The notes: generated by a model not told the origin, from the sequence alone. A stretch of DNA of 5,062 bases from Rubrobacter sp. (GCA_020253895.1 JADDKG010000398.1:1-5062); one strand, 5' to 3'. Shown: positions 1-5,010, counted from the first letter of the stretch. Numbers and translations: made by a program.

Positions 1-681
1 CTCCGCCGCGGCCTGCCGCCGGGCCTCGGCCGCCTCGCGGGCGCGTCTCTCCTGCTCCTCGCGGACCAGCTCCTTCAGCTCCGAGTCGAGCGCGGCGTAG
101 GCCCGCCGGTGCTCCTCCAGCCGCTGCTCGATCCGGGCCCGCTTCCGCAGGAGCTCCGCGGAGACGGCCCGCTGCTCCCGCAGGCGCTCTCTCAGGGCCT
201 CCTCCCGCTCCTCGAGCTCGCTGCGCGCCTCGCGCAGCTTCCCCACGATCCTGCGGTCCTCCTCGAGCGCCCGCAGGACAAAGCGGCCCCTGCCGGCAAG
301 CTCCGAGAAGGAGCGCACCGAGAGCAGCACGTCCAGGTACATCACCCCTCCGGCCTTGTAGGAGCCCGCCGCCCGCTCCGCCACCCGCTCCCGGGCGTCC
401 GCGAGCTCCCGGCTCGCCTCCTCGATCTCGCGCCGGTTCTCAGCTATCTCCTCCCGCAGGGCGGCGAGGCGGGTCTGGGACTCCTCGTACGACGCCTGTA
501 TCCGGGAGACGTCGCGCAGGGTGGCCGAGATCCGGGCCTGCACCCGCTCCACCTCGGCCCGCTTCGACTCGATCTCGGGCATCTGCGCCCCGGCGGAGCC
601 CGCCAGCAGCAACACCATACACAGCGCGGACGCGAAAAAGACCAGCCTGCCGCCCCCGGCGGCGCCCAAAGCCGTTCGCAA
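1..681 (-). CDS. Secreted coiled-coil protein, N-terminal part of a probable peptidoglycan hydrolase (partial, runs off left edge)
   Basis: Read on the minus strand, an open frame begins at a TTG at 681-679 and is still open at position 1, giving 227 residues. The TTG is the first usable start after an in-frame TAA and has a strong Shine-Dalgarno (GGAGG at 695-691, 9 bases upstream). Residues 1-32 look like a signal peptide: Arg2/Arg12, a hydrophobic core at about 13-27 (LVFFASALCMVLLLA), and an AGA|Q cleavage site after residue 32. Residues 36-105 and 137-227 are Glu/Arg/Ala/Leu-rich and predicted coiled coil. Between them, SYKAGGVMYLDVLLSVRSF (107-125) closely resembles the motif between the two coiled-coil arms of PcsB/RipA-like proteins that precede NlpC/P60, CHAP or M23 peptidase domains. 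The catalytic domain would lie outside the window, so its type is unknown. A stand-alone regulator of a cell-wall hydrolase is the alternative. Confidence 0.85.
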   Translation of the reverse strand, partial: MRTALGAAGGGRLVFFASALCMVLLLAGSAGAQMPEIESKRAEVERVQARISATLRDVSRIQASYEESQTRLAALREEIAENRREIEEASRELADARERVAERAAGSYKAGGVMYLDVLLSVRSFSELAGRGRFVLRALEEDRRIVGKLREARSELEEREEALRERLREQRAVSAELLRKRARIEQRLEEHRRAYAALDSELKELVREEQERRAREAAEARRQAAAE

Positions 682-686
682 GAGTT

Positions 687-695
687 CCCCCCTCC
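687..695 (-). promoter_or_regulatory. Ribosome binding site fixing the TTG start of the coiled-coil protein
   Basis: The minus strand reads GGAGGGGGG here, ending 5 bases before the TTG at 681-679 (9 bases counted from the GGAGG core). No other start codon lies between the upstream in-frame TAA and this TTG, so the site decides the start. Confidence 0.7.
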
Positions 696-742
696 GGCGA
701 GACTGCCTTTACCCTGTCGTATGCGGTTGAGACGCGGAGCGT

Positions 743-771
743 ATTCTGAACGAACGAGGACCGCCGTGCAA
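743..771 (-). promoter_or_regulatory. Candidate promoter for the secreted coiled-coil gene
   Basis: On the minus strand TTGCAC (771-766) is followed after 17 bases by CAGAAT (748-743). The -35 matches TTG of TTGACA and the -10 keeps the A at position 2 and T at position 6. Transcription would start near 736 and give a leader of about 55 bases. Spacing is ideal but the boxes are weak, so this is a guess from pattern only. Confidence 0.3.
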
Positions 772-790
772 GCCCGGCGCCAGCCCTCCT

Positions 791-815
791 CCCGGCCGCC
801 GTCGGGGAGGCCGGG
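791..815. repeat. GC-rich inverted repeat in the divergent intergenic region
   Basis: CCCGGCC (791-797) and GGCCGGG (809-815) are perfect 7-bp arms around an 11-base loop. A second small dyad follows (TCCGG 825-829, CCGGA 834-838). They lie between the two candidate promoters of the divergent pair. There is no T-run, so neither is an intrinsic terminator. In a sequence this GC-rich, such dyads may arise by chance. Confidence 0.3.
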
Positions 816-864
816 GGCGGTCGCTCCGGCGGACCGGATGCCGATCCTGCGGGCCGGTAAAGCC

Positions 865-893
865 TCGCCAACGCGCCGAGGATGCGCTAGGCT
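865..893 (+). promoter_or_regulatory. Candidate promoter for the lysC-dapA-dapB operon
   Basis: TCGCCA (865-870) matches 4 of 6 bases of the TTGACA box. It is followed by exactly 17 bases and TAGGCT (888-893), a TANNNT -10 of a form common in actinobacteria. Transcription would start near 900, leaving a leader of about 30 bases with room for the ribosome site but none for a riboswitch. No lysine riboswitch-like structure is evident upstream. Confidence 0.4.
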
Positions 894-931
894 ACTTACC
901 CGGAAGCGGCGGGAGAAGGCAGGTTTTCCCT

Positions 932-1528
932 TTGGGCATCGTGGTCCAGAAGTACGGCGGAAGCTCGGTGGCCACCGCCGAGCACATAAAGGCGGTGGCC
1001 GGCAAGATCCGGCGTGCCCGCAAGGCCGGGCTCGACCTCGTCGTGGTGGCCTCGGCGATGGGCAAGACCACCGACCGGCTGCTGAGGCTCGCGGGCGAGG
1101 TCAGCAGCGACCCCTCGCCGCTGGAGATAGACCAGCTGCTCGCCACCGGGGAGGAGCAGTCGGTGGCGCTCCTGGCGATGGCGCTGCACGACCGGGGCGT
1201 CCCCGCCGTCTCGCTCACCGGCCCGCAGGCCGGGATGCGGGCCACCGGGCGCTACGGCTCCGGGGTCATCTCCGAGATCCGGCCCGACCGCATCCGCCGG
1301 TTGTTGGAGGAGGGGAAGGTCGTCATCGTCGCCGGCTTCCAGGGGATGAACGCCCTCGGCGACGTGATGACGCTCGGGCGGGGCGGCTCGGACACCACGG
1401 CGGTGGCGCTCGCGGCGGCGCTCGGGGCGGAGCGGTGTGAGATCTACACCGACGTGGACGGCGTCTACACCGCCGACCCGCGCATCGTCCCCGGGGCGCG
1501 GCGCATCCCGGCCATCTCCTACGCGTAG
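932..1528 (+). CDS. lysC: Aspartate kinase, N-terminal fragment (most of the catalytic domain)
   Basis: This 198-codon part carries nearly all recognisable catalytic motifs: KYGGSS at 7-12 (phosphate and aspartate binding), GRGGSDTT at 149-156 (substrate/nucleotide region) and EIYTDVDGVYTADPR at 170-184 (nucleotide binding). It ends at TAG after Ala198, about 45 residues before the usual end of the kinase domain, so the last structural elements of the fold are missing. As a separate polypeptide it would be unlikely to be stable or active unless it pairs with the downstream fragment. Identity as an aspartokinase is secure; whether this is translated as a separate protein is not known. Confidence 0.75.
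   Translation: MGIVVQKYGGSSVATAEHIKAVAGKIRRARKAGLDLVVVASAMGKTTDRLLRLAGEVSSDPSPLEIDQLLATGEEQSVALLAMALHDRGVPAVSLTGPQAGMRATGRYGSGVISEIRPDRIRRLLEEGKVVIVAGFQGMNALGDVMTLGRGGSDTTAVALAAALGAERCEIYTDVDGVYTADPRIVPGARRIPAISYA
1526..1528 (+). other. In-frame TAG replacing a conserved Glu codon of lysC
   Basis: TAG lies between GCG (Ala198) and ATG (1529). The tetranucleotide is TAGA, not a context known for efficient readthrough. The next codon is a start codon, giving TAGATG, so a terminating ribosome could in principle restart there, although no Shine-Dalgarno is seen just upstream. Confidence 0.9.
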
Positions 1529-2167
1529 ATGGCCGAGATGGCCTGGCGGGGGGCCAAGGTCATGCACCCCCGGGCGGTGGAGCTCGGGGCGCTCTACGGG
1601 GTGGAGATACACGTGCTCTCCTCCTTCGACGAGGAGAGCCCGGGCACGATCATCACGGGAGGCGAGAAGGTGGAGCATCTGGAGACCCGGGAGACGGTAG
1701 CCGGGATAGTCCACGACACGGACGTCGCCCGCATAACCCTCAACGGCGTCCGGACCGGCCCCGGCACCCTGAGCAAGGTCTTCACGCCCCTGGCGGAGAA
1801 GGGCATCTCGGTGGACGTTATCGTGGAGAGCGGCATCAAGGAGGGCGTGGCGGACATAGCCTTCACCGTCAGCCGCGCGGACTTCGCCGAGGCCCGCTCC
1901 TCCGTCGGGGAGGTGGCCCGGGCCCTCGGCGGGTCCGTGGAGGGCGAGGAGGGTCTGGCCAAGGTCTCGGTGGTGGGCACCGGGATGCTAAACCGGCCAG
2001 GATATGCGGCCCGGATGTTCGCAGCGCTCGGCGCTGAGGGCATCCCCATCCGGATGGTCTCCACCTCTGAGATACAGGTAACATGTGTCATACCGGCGGA
2101 AAGGGTGGAGGAGGCGGTCAGGCGCCTCCACAGGGACTTCGAGCTGGAGGAGAGAGAGGATGTTTAG
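1529..2167 (+). CDS. lysC: Aspartate kinase, C-terminal fragment with tandem ACT domains
   Basis: This 212-codon frame opens with the ATG next to the TAG. Residues 1-45 finish the kinase domain (MAEMAWRGAKVMHPRAVELG at 1-20). Residues about 57-125 form the first ACT domain (LNGVRTGPGTLSKVF) and about 142-205 the second (KVSVVGTGML, then MVSTSEIQVTCVI). The two ACT domains are the lysine/threonine feedback-sensing part of the family. Bacillus and Corynebacterium enzymes naturally make a separate beta subunit of roughly this C-terminal region from an internal start, but that begins about 45 residues later than here. The frame ends at TAG 2165-2167, overlapping the first 8 bases of dapA. Confidence 0.75.
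   Translation: MAEMAWRGAKVMHPRAVELGALYGVEIHVLSSFDEESPGTIITGGEKVEHLETRETVAGIVHDTDVARITLNGVRTGPGTLSKVFTPLAEKGISVDVIVESGIKEGVADIAFTVSRADFAEARSSVGEVARALGGSVEGEEGLAKVSVVGTGMLNRPGYAARMFAALGAEGIPIRMVSTSEIQVTCVIPAERVEEAVRRLHRDFELEEREDV
2146..2152 (+). promoter_or_regulatory. Ribosome binding site of dapA, inside the lysC 3' end
   Basis: GGAGGAG sits 7 bases before ATG 2160 within the last codons of lysC. It decides the dapA start over an upstream ATG at 2085, which would add 25 residues unlike any DapA N-terminus. Confidence 0.8.
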
Positions 2168-3053
2168 CGGCACGCTCACGGCCCTCATAACCCCGTTCAG
2201 GAACGGGGAGGTGGACGTCGAGGCCCTGGAGGGGCTTGTGGAGTTCCAGATCCAGCAGGGCGTCTCCGGGCTCGTGCCCTGCGGGACCACCGGCGAGACC
2301 CCCTGCCTCTCCGAGGAGGAGGACCGGCTGGTGGTGGAGACGGTGGTCCGGGTGGCGAACGGGCGCGTCCCGGTGATCGCCGGCACCGGCTCCAACAGCA
2401 CGGACATGGCCATCCGGTACACGAAGATGGCCGAGGAGGCAGGGGCTGACGGCTCGTTGCAGGTCGCCCCCTACTACAACAAGCCGACCCAGGAGGGCCT
2501 GTACAGGCACTTCGCCACCATAGCCGAGAACACCTCGCTCCCGATAATCCTGTACAACATCCCCTCGCGCACCGGGGTGACGATCTCCGCGGAGACCACC
2601 GCGCGCCTGGCCGAGATCCCGAACATCGTGGGCACCAAGGAGGCCACCCACTCGATGGACCTGGCCTCGGACATCCGCCGCCTGTGCGGGGAGGAGTTCT
2701 GCATCCTCTCCGGCGATGACTCGCTGACGCTCCCCATCATGGCGCTGGGGGGCCGGGGCGTCATCTCGGTGGCCTCGAACGTGGCCCCGGCCGCCGTCTC
2801 GGAGCTCACCAAAGCCCTGCTGGACGGGGACTACGGGCGCGGCCGGGAGCTGCACTACGAGCTTCTGCCCCTTTTCAGGGCGCTGTTCATCGAGACGAAC
2901 CCCATCCCGGTAAAGACCGCGGCCTCGCTGCTGGGCCTGTGCTCGGACGAGATGCGGCTGCCGATGCAGCCGATGGGCGGCGAGAACCTCCGCAGGCTGC
3001 GGGAGGTCCTGGAGCAGAAGGGCCACCTGCTGCCGACCCCCGAGGAAGTGTGA
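2160..3053 (+). CDS. dapA: 4-hydroxy-tetrahydrodipicolinate synthase
   Basis: DapA condenses pyruvate with aspartate semialdehyde in the cytoplasm, the first committed step of the DAP/lysine branch. The 297-residue product is the normal family length and a single TIM barrel. MFSGTLTALITPF at 1-13 is the usual N-terminus. Catalytic residues are all visible: Thr43/Thr44 in GTTGE (42-46), Tyr106 in PYYN, Tyr132 in LYNIPSRTG (131-139), Arg137, and the Schiff-base Lys160 in GTKEAT. NPIPVK near the C-terminus is also typical. It overlaps lysC by 8 bp and shares GTGA with dapB, so translation is likely coupled through the three genes. An amber stop in lysC might therefore reduce its expression by polarity, although dapA's own strong ribosome site would soften that. 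Related lyases of the same fold (NanA, KDG aldolases) are excluded by the motif set and gene context. Confidence 0.96.
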   Translation: MFSGTLTALITPFRNGEVDVEALEGLVEFQIQQGVSGLVPCGTTGETPCLSEEEDRLVVETVVRVANGRVPVIAGTGSNSTDMAIRYTKMAEEAGADGSLQVAPYYNKPTQEGLYRHFATIAENTSLPIILYNIPSRTGVTISAETTARLAEIPNIVGTKEATHSMDLASDIRRLCGEEFCILSGDDSLTLPIMALGGRGVISVASNVAPAAVSELTKALLDGDYGRGRELHYELLPLFRALFIETNPIPVKTAASLLGLCSDEMRLPMQPMGGENLRRLREVLEQKGHLLPTPEEV

Positions 3054-3832
3054 TCCGGGTAACGGTGGTGGGGGCCGCCGGGCGGATGGGCCGCGAGGTC
3101 TGCCGGGCGGCGCTGGAGGACCCGGAGGTGGAGCTCGCGGGAGGGGTGCTCGAGCCGGGCTCCCCGGCGCTGGGCTCGGACCTCGGCGAGCTGTGCGGCC
3201 TGGGGAGAAAGGTTGGCGTGGCCGCCTCGGAGGAGCCGCCGGAGGACGCCGGGGTGCTCGTGGAGTTCACCACCCCCGAGGCGACCGTGGAGCACCTCTC
3301 CTACGGCAGGCCCGCCGTTATCGGCACGACCGGCCTCTCCGGGGAGCAGCTAGCACGGGTCGAGGAGGCCGCCCGGAGCGTCCCCATCGTGCTGGCGCCG
3401 AACATGAGCGTCGGGGTGAACCTGCTGCTGGAGGCGGTGCGGAGGCTCTCGGCAGAGCTCGCCGGCTACGACATAGAGATCGTGGAGGCCCACCACCGGG
3501 GCAAGCGGGACGCCCCCTCCGGCACCGCGCTGCTCCTGGGCCGGGCCGCGGCCTCCGGGCGCGGCCAGCGGCTGGAGGACGTCGCCGTCTACGGCCGGGA
3601 GGGTATCTCCCCACGGCGGGAGGGCGAGATCGGGATCCACGCCCTGCGCGGCGGGGCGGTGGTTGGGGAGCACCGGGTAATCCTCTACGGCCAGGGGGAG
3701 GAGGTGGAGGTGGTCCACCGGGCGCTCTCGAGGCGGACGTTCGCCGAAGGGGCCCTGCGGGCGGCGAGGTTCGTCGCCGCCGCGGAGCCCGGGCTGTACA
3801 CGATGCAGGACGTGCTCTCCGGCACGGGCTAG
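3050..3832 (+). CDS. dapB: 4-hydroxy-tetrahydrodipicolinate reductase
   Basis: DapB reduces the DapA product to tetrahydrodipicolinate with NAD(P)H. The start is GTG 3050, sharing GTGA with the dapA stop, and gives MIRVTVVGAAGRMGRE, the expected nucleotide-binding N-terminus; a longer in-frame extension upstream has no DapB resemblance. The 260 residues show GAAGRMG (8-14), VEFTTPEAT (71-79), GTTG (92-95), APNMSVGVNLLLE (116-128), the catalytic signature EAHHRGKRDAPSGTAL (146-161, with His148/His149 and Lys152), GGAVVGEH, and a C-terminal LYTMQDVL. The linker between VEFT and GTTG is a few residues shorter than in E. coli. At the cofactor site E. coli has Glu-Arg (LER) while this protein has Glu35-Pro36 (LEP), so the arginine that contacts the NADPH 2'-phosphate is absent, hinting at NADH preference. 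Its stop shares CTAG with a minus-strand gene. Confidence 0.96.
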   Translation: MIRVTVVGAAGRMGREVCRAALEDPEVELAGGVLEPGSPALGSDLGELCGLGRKVGVAASEEPPEDAGVLVEFTTPEATVEHLSYGRPAVIGTTGLSGEQLARVEEAARSVPIVLAPNMSVGVNLLLEAVRRLSAELAGYDIEIVEAHHRGKRDAPSGTALLLGRAAASGRGQRLEDVAVYGREGISPRREGEIGIHALRGGAVVGEHRVILYGQGEEVEVVHRALSRRTFAEGALRAARFVAAAEPGLYTMQDVLSGTG

Positions 3833-3972
3833 TTCTCCTCCCACGCGGAGAGCAGCTCCTCAACCCACTCCTGGTCGACGCCCATCAGCCGGGCTATCTC
3901 CTCCGCAGAGAGACCCTCCCGCCGCAGCTGCGCGACCCGCTCCTCGAGGCAAAGCTCTCCGCCACCCTCCAT
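3829..3972 (-). CDS. Small helix-turn-helix-like protein, 47 residues
   Basis: The minus strand carries ATG at 3972-3970 and TAG at 3831-3829. ATG is the first start codon after an in-frame TAG, and GGAGG lies upstream (3989-3985, 12 bases away; a second, closer GGAG is at 3979-3976). After a Gly-rich start, residues 9-20 (LEERVAQLRREG) and LSAEEIARLMGVDQEWVEEL (21-40) form the helix-turn-helix pattern seen in resolvase-, sigma region 4- and CENP-B-like DNA-binding domains: hydrophobic spacing, an Ala at the start of the second helix and Gly at the turn. No other domain is present. It converges on dapB and is divergent from dapF. It could be a small DNA-binding regulator or a protein-interaction module; I do not recognise the family. 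Translation is inferred from start, ribosome site and codon pattern. Confidence 0.7.
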   Translation of the reverse strand: MEGGGELCLEERVAQLRREGLSAEEIARLMGVDQEWVEELLSAWEEN

Positions 3973-4019
3973 GGCTCCGTTCCACCTCCGCTCGCGATAA
4001 GACTACACCCGGCACCCTT

Positions 4020-4033
4020 TATACCCGGCTATA
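4020..4033. promoter_or_regulatory. Near-palindromic TATA-CCGG-TATA dyad, possible operator
   Basis: TATACCCGGCTATA is symmetrical at 12 of 14 positions (only 4024 against 4029 fails). TATACCC also recurs directly with a 10-bp period (4020-4026, 4030-4036). The site lies at the start of the minus-strand small gene's upstream region and overlaps its best -10 candidate. Its AT content is high for this window. Operator function for the neighbouring HTH-like protein is inference. Confidence 0.35.
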
Positions 4034-4055
4034 CCCACCATATGGGCTCTGGCAG
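4028..4055 (-). promoter_or_regulatory. Candidate promoter for the small HTH-like gene
   Basis: On the minus strand CTGCCA (4055-4050, 4 of 6 to TTGACA) is followed after 16 bases by TATAGC (4033-4028). TATAAA at 4023-4018 is an alternative -10 without a good -35. Transcription would begin about 50 bases upstream of the ATG. The -10 lacks the usual final T. Confidence 0.25.
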
Positions 4056-4088
4056 GCTCTTGTTACCCAACATGTTCCGCTCCCGGTG

Positions 4089-4117
4089 GTGACAGGGGCC
4101 GCGGGGCCCGCTACAAT
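4089..4117 (+). promoter_or_regulatory. Strong sigma70-type promoter for dapF
   Basis: GTGACA (4089-4094, 5 of 6 to TTGACA), 17 bases, and TACAAT (4112-4117, 5 of 6 to TATAAT) form the best promoter match in the window. Transcription would start near 4124, giving a leader of about 98 bases. The spacer contains a small GC-rich dyad (GGGCC 4096-4100, GGCCC 4105-4109). Confidence 0.65.
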
Positions 4118-4129
4118 GGTTTCTAGATA

Positions 4130-4180
4130 CCGGGCGGACCTTCCTCAAGACTCTACCTTCCTTGCACACGGACCGCCCGG
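4130..4180 (+). promoter_or_regulatory. Long hairpin in the dapF leader, with direct repeats
   Basis: CCGGGCGG (4130-4137) is perfectly complementary to CCGCCCGG (4173-4180), extended past one A-A mismatch by two further C-G pairs, with a loop of about 29 bases. ACCTTCCT occurs twice, at 4138-4145 and 4155-4162, the first at the edge of the stem. The structure sits just downstream of the predicted transcription start and about 40 bases before the ATG of dapF. It is not a terminator (no U-run). A regulatory role is inference. Confidence 0.4.
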
Positions 4181-4221
4181 GCTGCCGCAGGGACGTGCTA
4201 TCATCTCCGGCCACGGGCTCC

Positions 4222-5010
4222 ATGACGGCTTTCACCAAGATGCACGGCGCGGGCAACGACTTCCTCATCTTCGGGTGGGAGGAGGTGAGGGGCGGCGACC
4301 TCGCGGAGCTGGCCCGCCGGGCCTGCGACCGGCACTTCGGGGTCGGGGCCGACGGGATCCTCGTCCCCGCTCCCTCCCGCAGGGCGGACCTCCGCATGAT
4401 CTACCACAACTCCGACGGTTCCCCCTCCGGGATGTGCGGCAACGGCCTCCGCTGCCTGGCCCGCTACGCCCGCGACCGGGGCCTGGTCTCCGGAAACGCC
4501 CTCACCGTCGAGACGGGGGCCGGGGTCCGGAAGGTCGTTCTCATGGACGGCGGGCGGCTGAGCCGGGTGGAGATGGGAAGCCCGGCGTTCGACCCGCCGG
4601 TAGTTCTAAAAGGGCACCGGTTCGTACGGGTCTCGATGGGCAACCCGCACGCGGTCGCCTTCCTCCCCGGCCGGGAGGAGGTGGAGGCTTTGGATCTGGG
4701 CTCCCTCGGCCCTCAGGTTGAGAACGACCCCGCCTTCCCGGACAGGACAAACGTGGAGTTCGCCCACGCCTGCGGGCCGAGCGAGCTCAGGATGCGCGTC
4801 TGGGAGCGGGGGGCGGGCGAGACGCTGGCCTCCGGCTCCGGCTCGTGCGCCGCGGCGGCCGCCGCTATCCGGGAGGGGCTCGTCCGGAGCCCGGTGAGGG
4901 TGCTTCTGGACGGCGGGACGGTCGAGGTCGAGTGGTCCGGGAGAGCGGAGGACCCCCTGTACATGAGCGGCCCGGCCGAGTACGTCTGCGAGGGGCGGCT
5001 GCTCCTCTAG
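4222..5010 (+). CDS. dapF: Diaminopimelate epimerase (second catalytic Cys replaced by Ser)
   Basis: DapF interconverts LL-DAP and meso-DAP, normally with two cysteines and no cofactor. The chosen ATG 4222 gives MTAFTKMHGAGNDFLIF, the family N-terminus. Longer in-frame starts (GTG 4195, TTG 4162) exist but add non-conserved residues. No clear Shine-Dalgarno precedes the ATG. The 262 residues are slightly short for the family (about 270-290). Visible motifs: KMHGAGNDF (6-14), GVGADG (40-45), NSDGSPSGMCGNG (63-75) with catalytic Cys72, GNPHAV (140-145), and ERGAGETLASGSGSC (195-209). In the last motif the family has ETxxCGxG with the second catalytic Cys; here that position is Ser204 (TCC, 4831-4833). 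Cys209 corresponds to a downstream, normally non-catalytic position. The enzyme may therefore be altered, slow, use a different substrate, or carry a base-call error (TCC versus TGC). The fold assignment is secure; the activity is less so. Confidence 0.9.
   Translation: MTAFTKMHGAGNDFLIFGWEEVRGGDLAELARRACDRHFGVGADGILVPAPSRRADLRMIYHNSDGSPSGMCGNGLRCLARYARDRGLVSGNALTVETGAGVRKVVLMDGGRLSRVEMGSPAFDPPVVLKGHRFVRVSMGNPHAVAFLPGREEVEALDLGSLGPQVENDPAFPDRTNVEFAHACGPSELRMRVWERGAGETLASGSGSCAAAAAAIREGLVRSPVRVLLDGGTVEVEWSGRAEDPLYMSGPAEYVCEGRLLL

Larger units (their letters stand above)
932..2167 (+). pseudogene. lysC: Aspartate kinase locus interrupted by an in-frame amber codon
   Basis: The two frames 932-1528 and 1529-2167 are in the same reading frame, separated only by TAG at 1526-1528. 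Joined, they encode 411 residues, the normal length of a lysine-sensitive monofunctional aspartokinase (about 400-420): amino acid kinase domain about 1-240, then two ACT domains. The family reads Y/F-x-E-M-x-E-M-A where this sequence reads Y-A-stop-M-A-E-M-A, so TAG stands at the conserved Glu and differs from GAG by one base. There are no indels or other decay on either side, which argues for a very recent mutation, a base-call error or some form of readthrough rather than an old pseudogene. The enzyme makes 4-phosphoaspartate from aspartate and ATP, the first step toward lysine, DAP, threonine and methionine. The start is TTG 932, preceded by GGGAGAAGG at 911-919, and yields MGIVVQKYGGSS, the expected aspartokinase N-terminus. 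Confidence 0.85.

Noticed and set aside
682..931. Lysine riboswitch or T-box ahead of lysC
   Set aside because: The predicted leader is only about 30 bases. The dyads at 791-838 lie upstream of the promoter candidate and do not resemble a multi-helix lysine aptamer or T-box.
109..1440. 443-codon open frame on the plus strand crossing the coiled-coil gene, the intergenic region and lysC
   Set aside because: Arg/Pro/Gly-rich low-complexity translation with no motifs, overlapping two well-supported genes in other frames; a by-product of high GC.
1526..1528. Pyrrolysine insertion at the lysC TAG
   Set aside because: The position is a conserved Glu with no known need for pyrrolysine, the other genes here end in TAG normally, and nothing downstream looks like an insertion element.
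896..1714. 272-codon open frame antisense to lysC
   Set aside because: Composition (Arg, His, Gly, Pro) is that of an antisense GC-rich frame and it has no family motifs. It also spans the lysC amber, so cannot explain it.
2118..3026. 302-codon open frame antisense to dapA
   Set aside because: Shadow of dapA codon usage; no recognisable domain, no ribosome site, and dapA is certain.
3193..4092. 299-codon frame over dapB and the small-gene region
   Set aside because: Frame-shifted shadow of dapB with Gly/Arg-rich translation. The dapB frame carries all conserved motifs.
4095..4109. GC-rich hairpin GGGCC/GGCCC as an intrinsic terminator
   Set aside because: No T-run follows; it lies in the spacer of the dapF promoter and no plus-strand gene immediately upstream needs it.
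4162..4221. Longer dapF starting at TTG 4162 or GTG 4195
   Set aside because: The extra residues are not conserved in DapF, the region overlaps the leader hairpin, and no good ribosome site precedes either; ATG 4222 gives the standard N-terminus.
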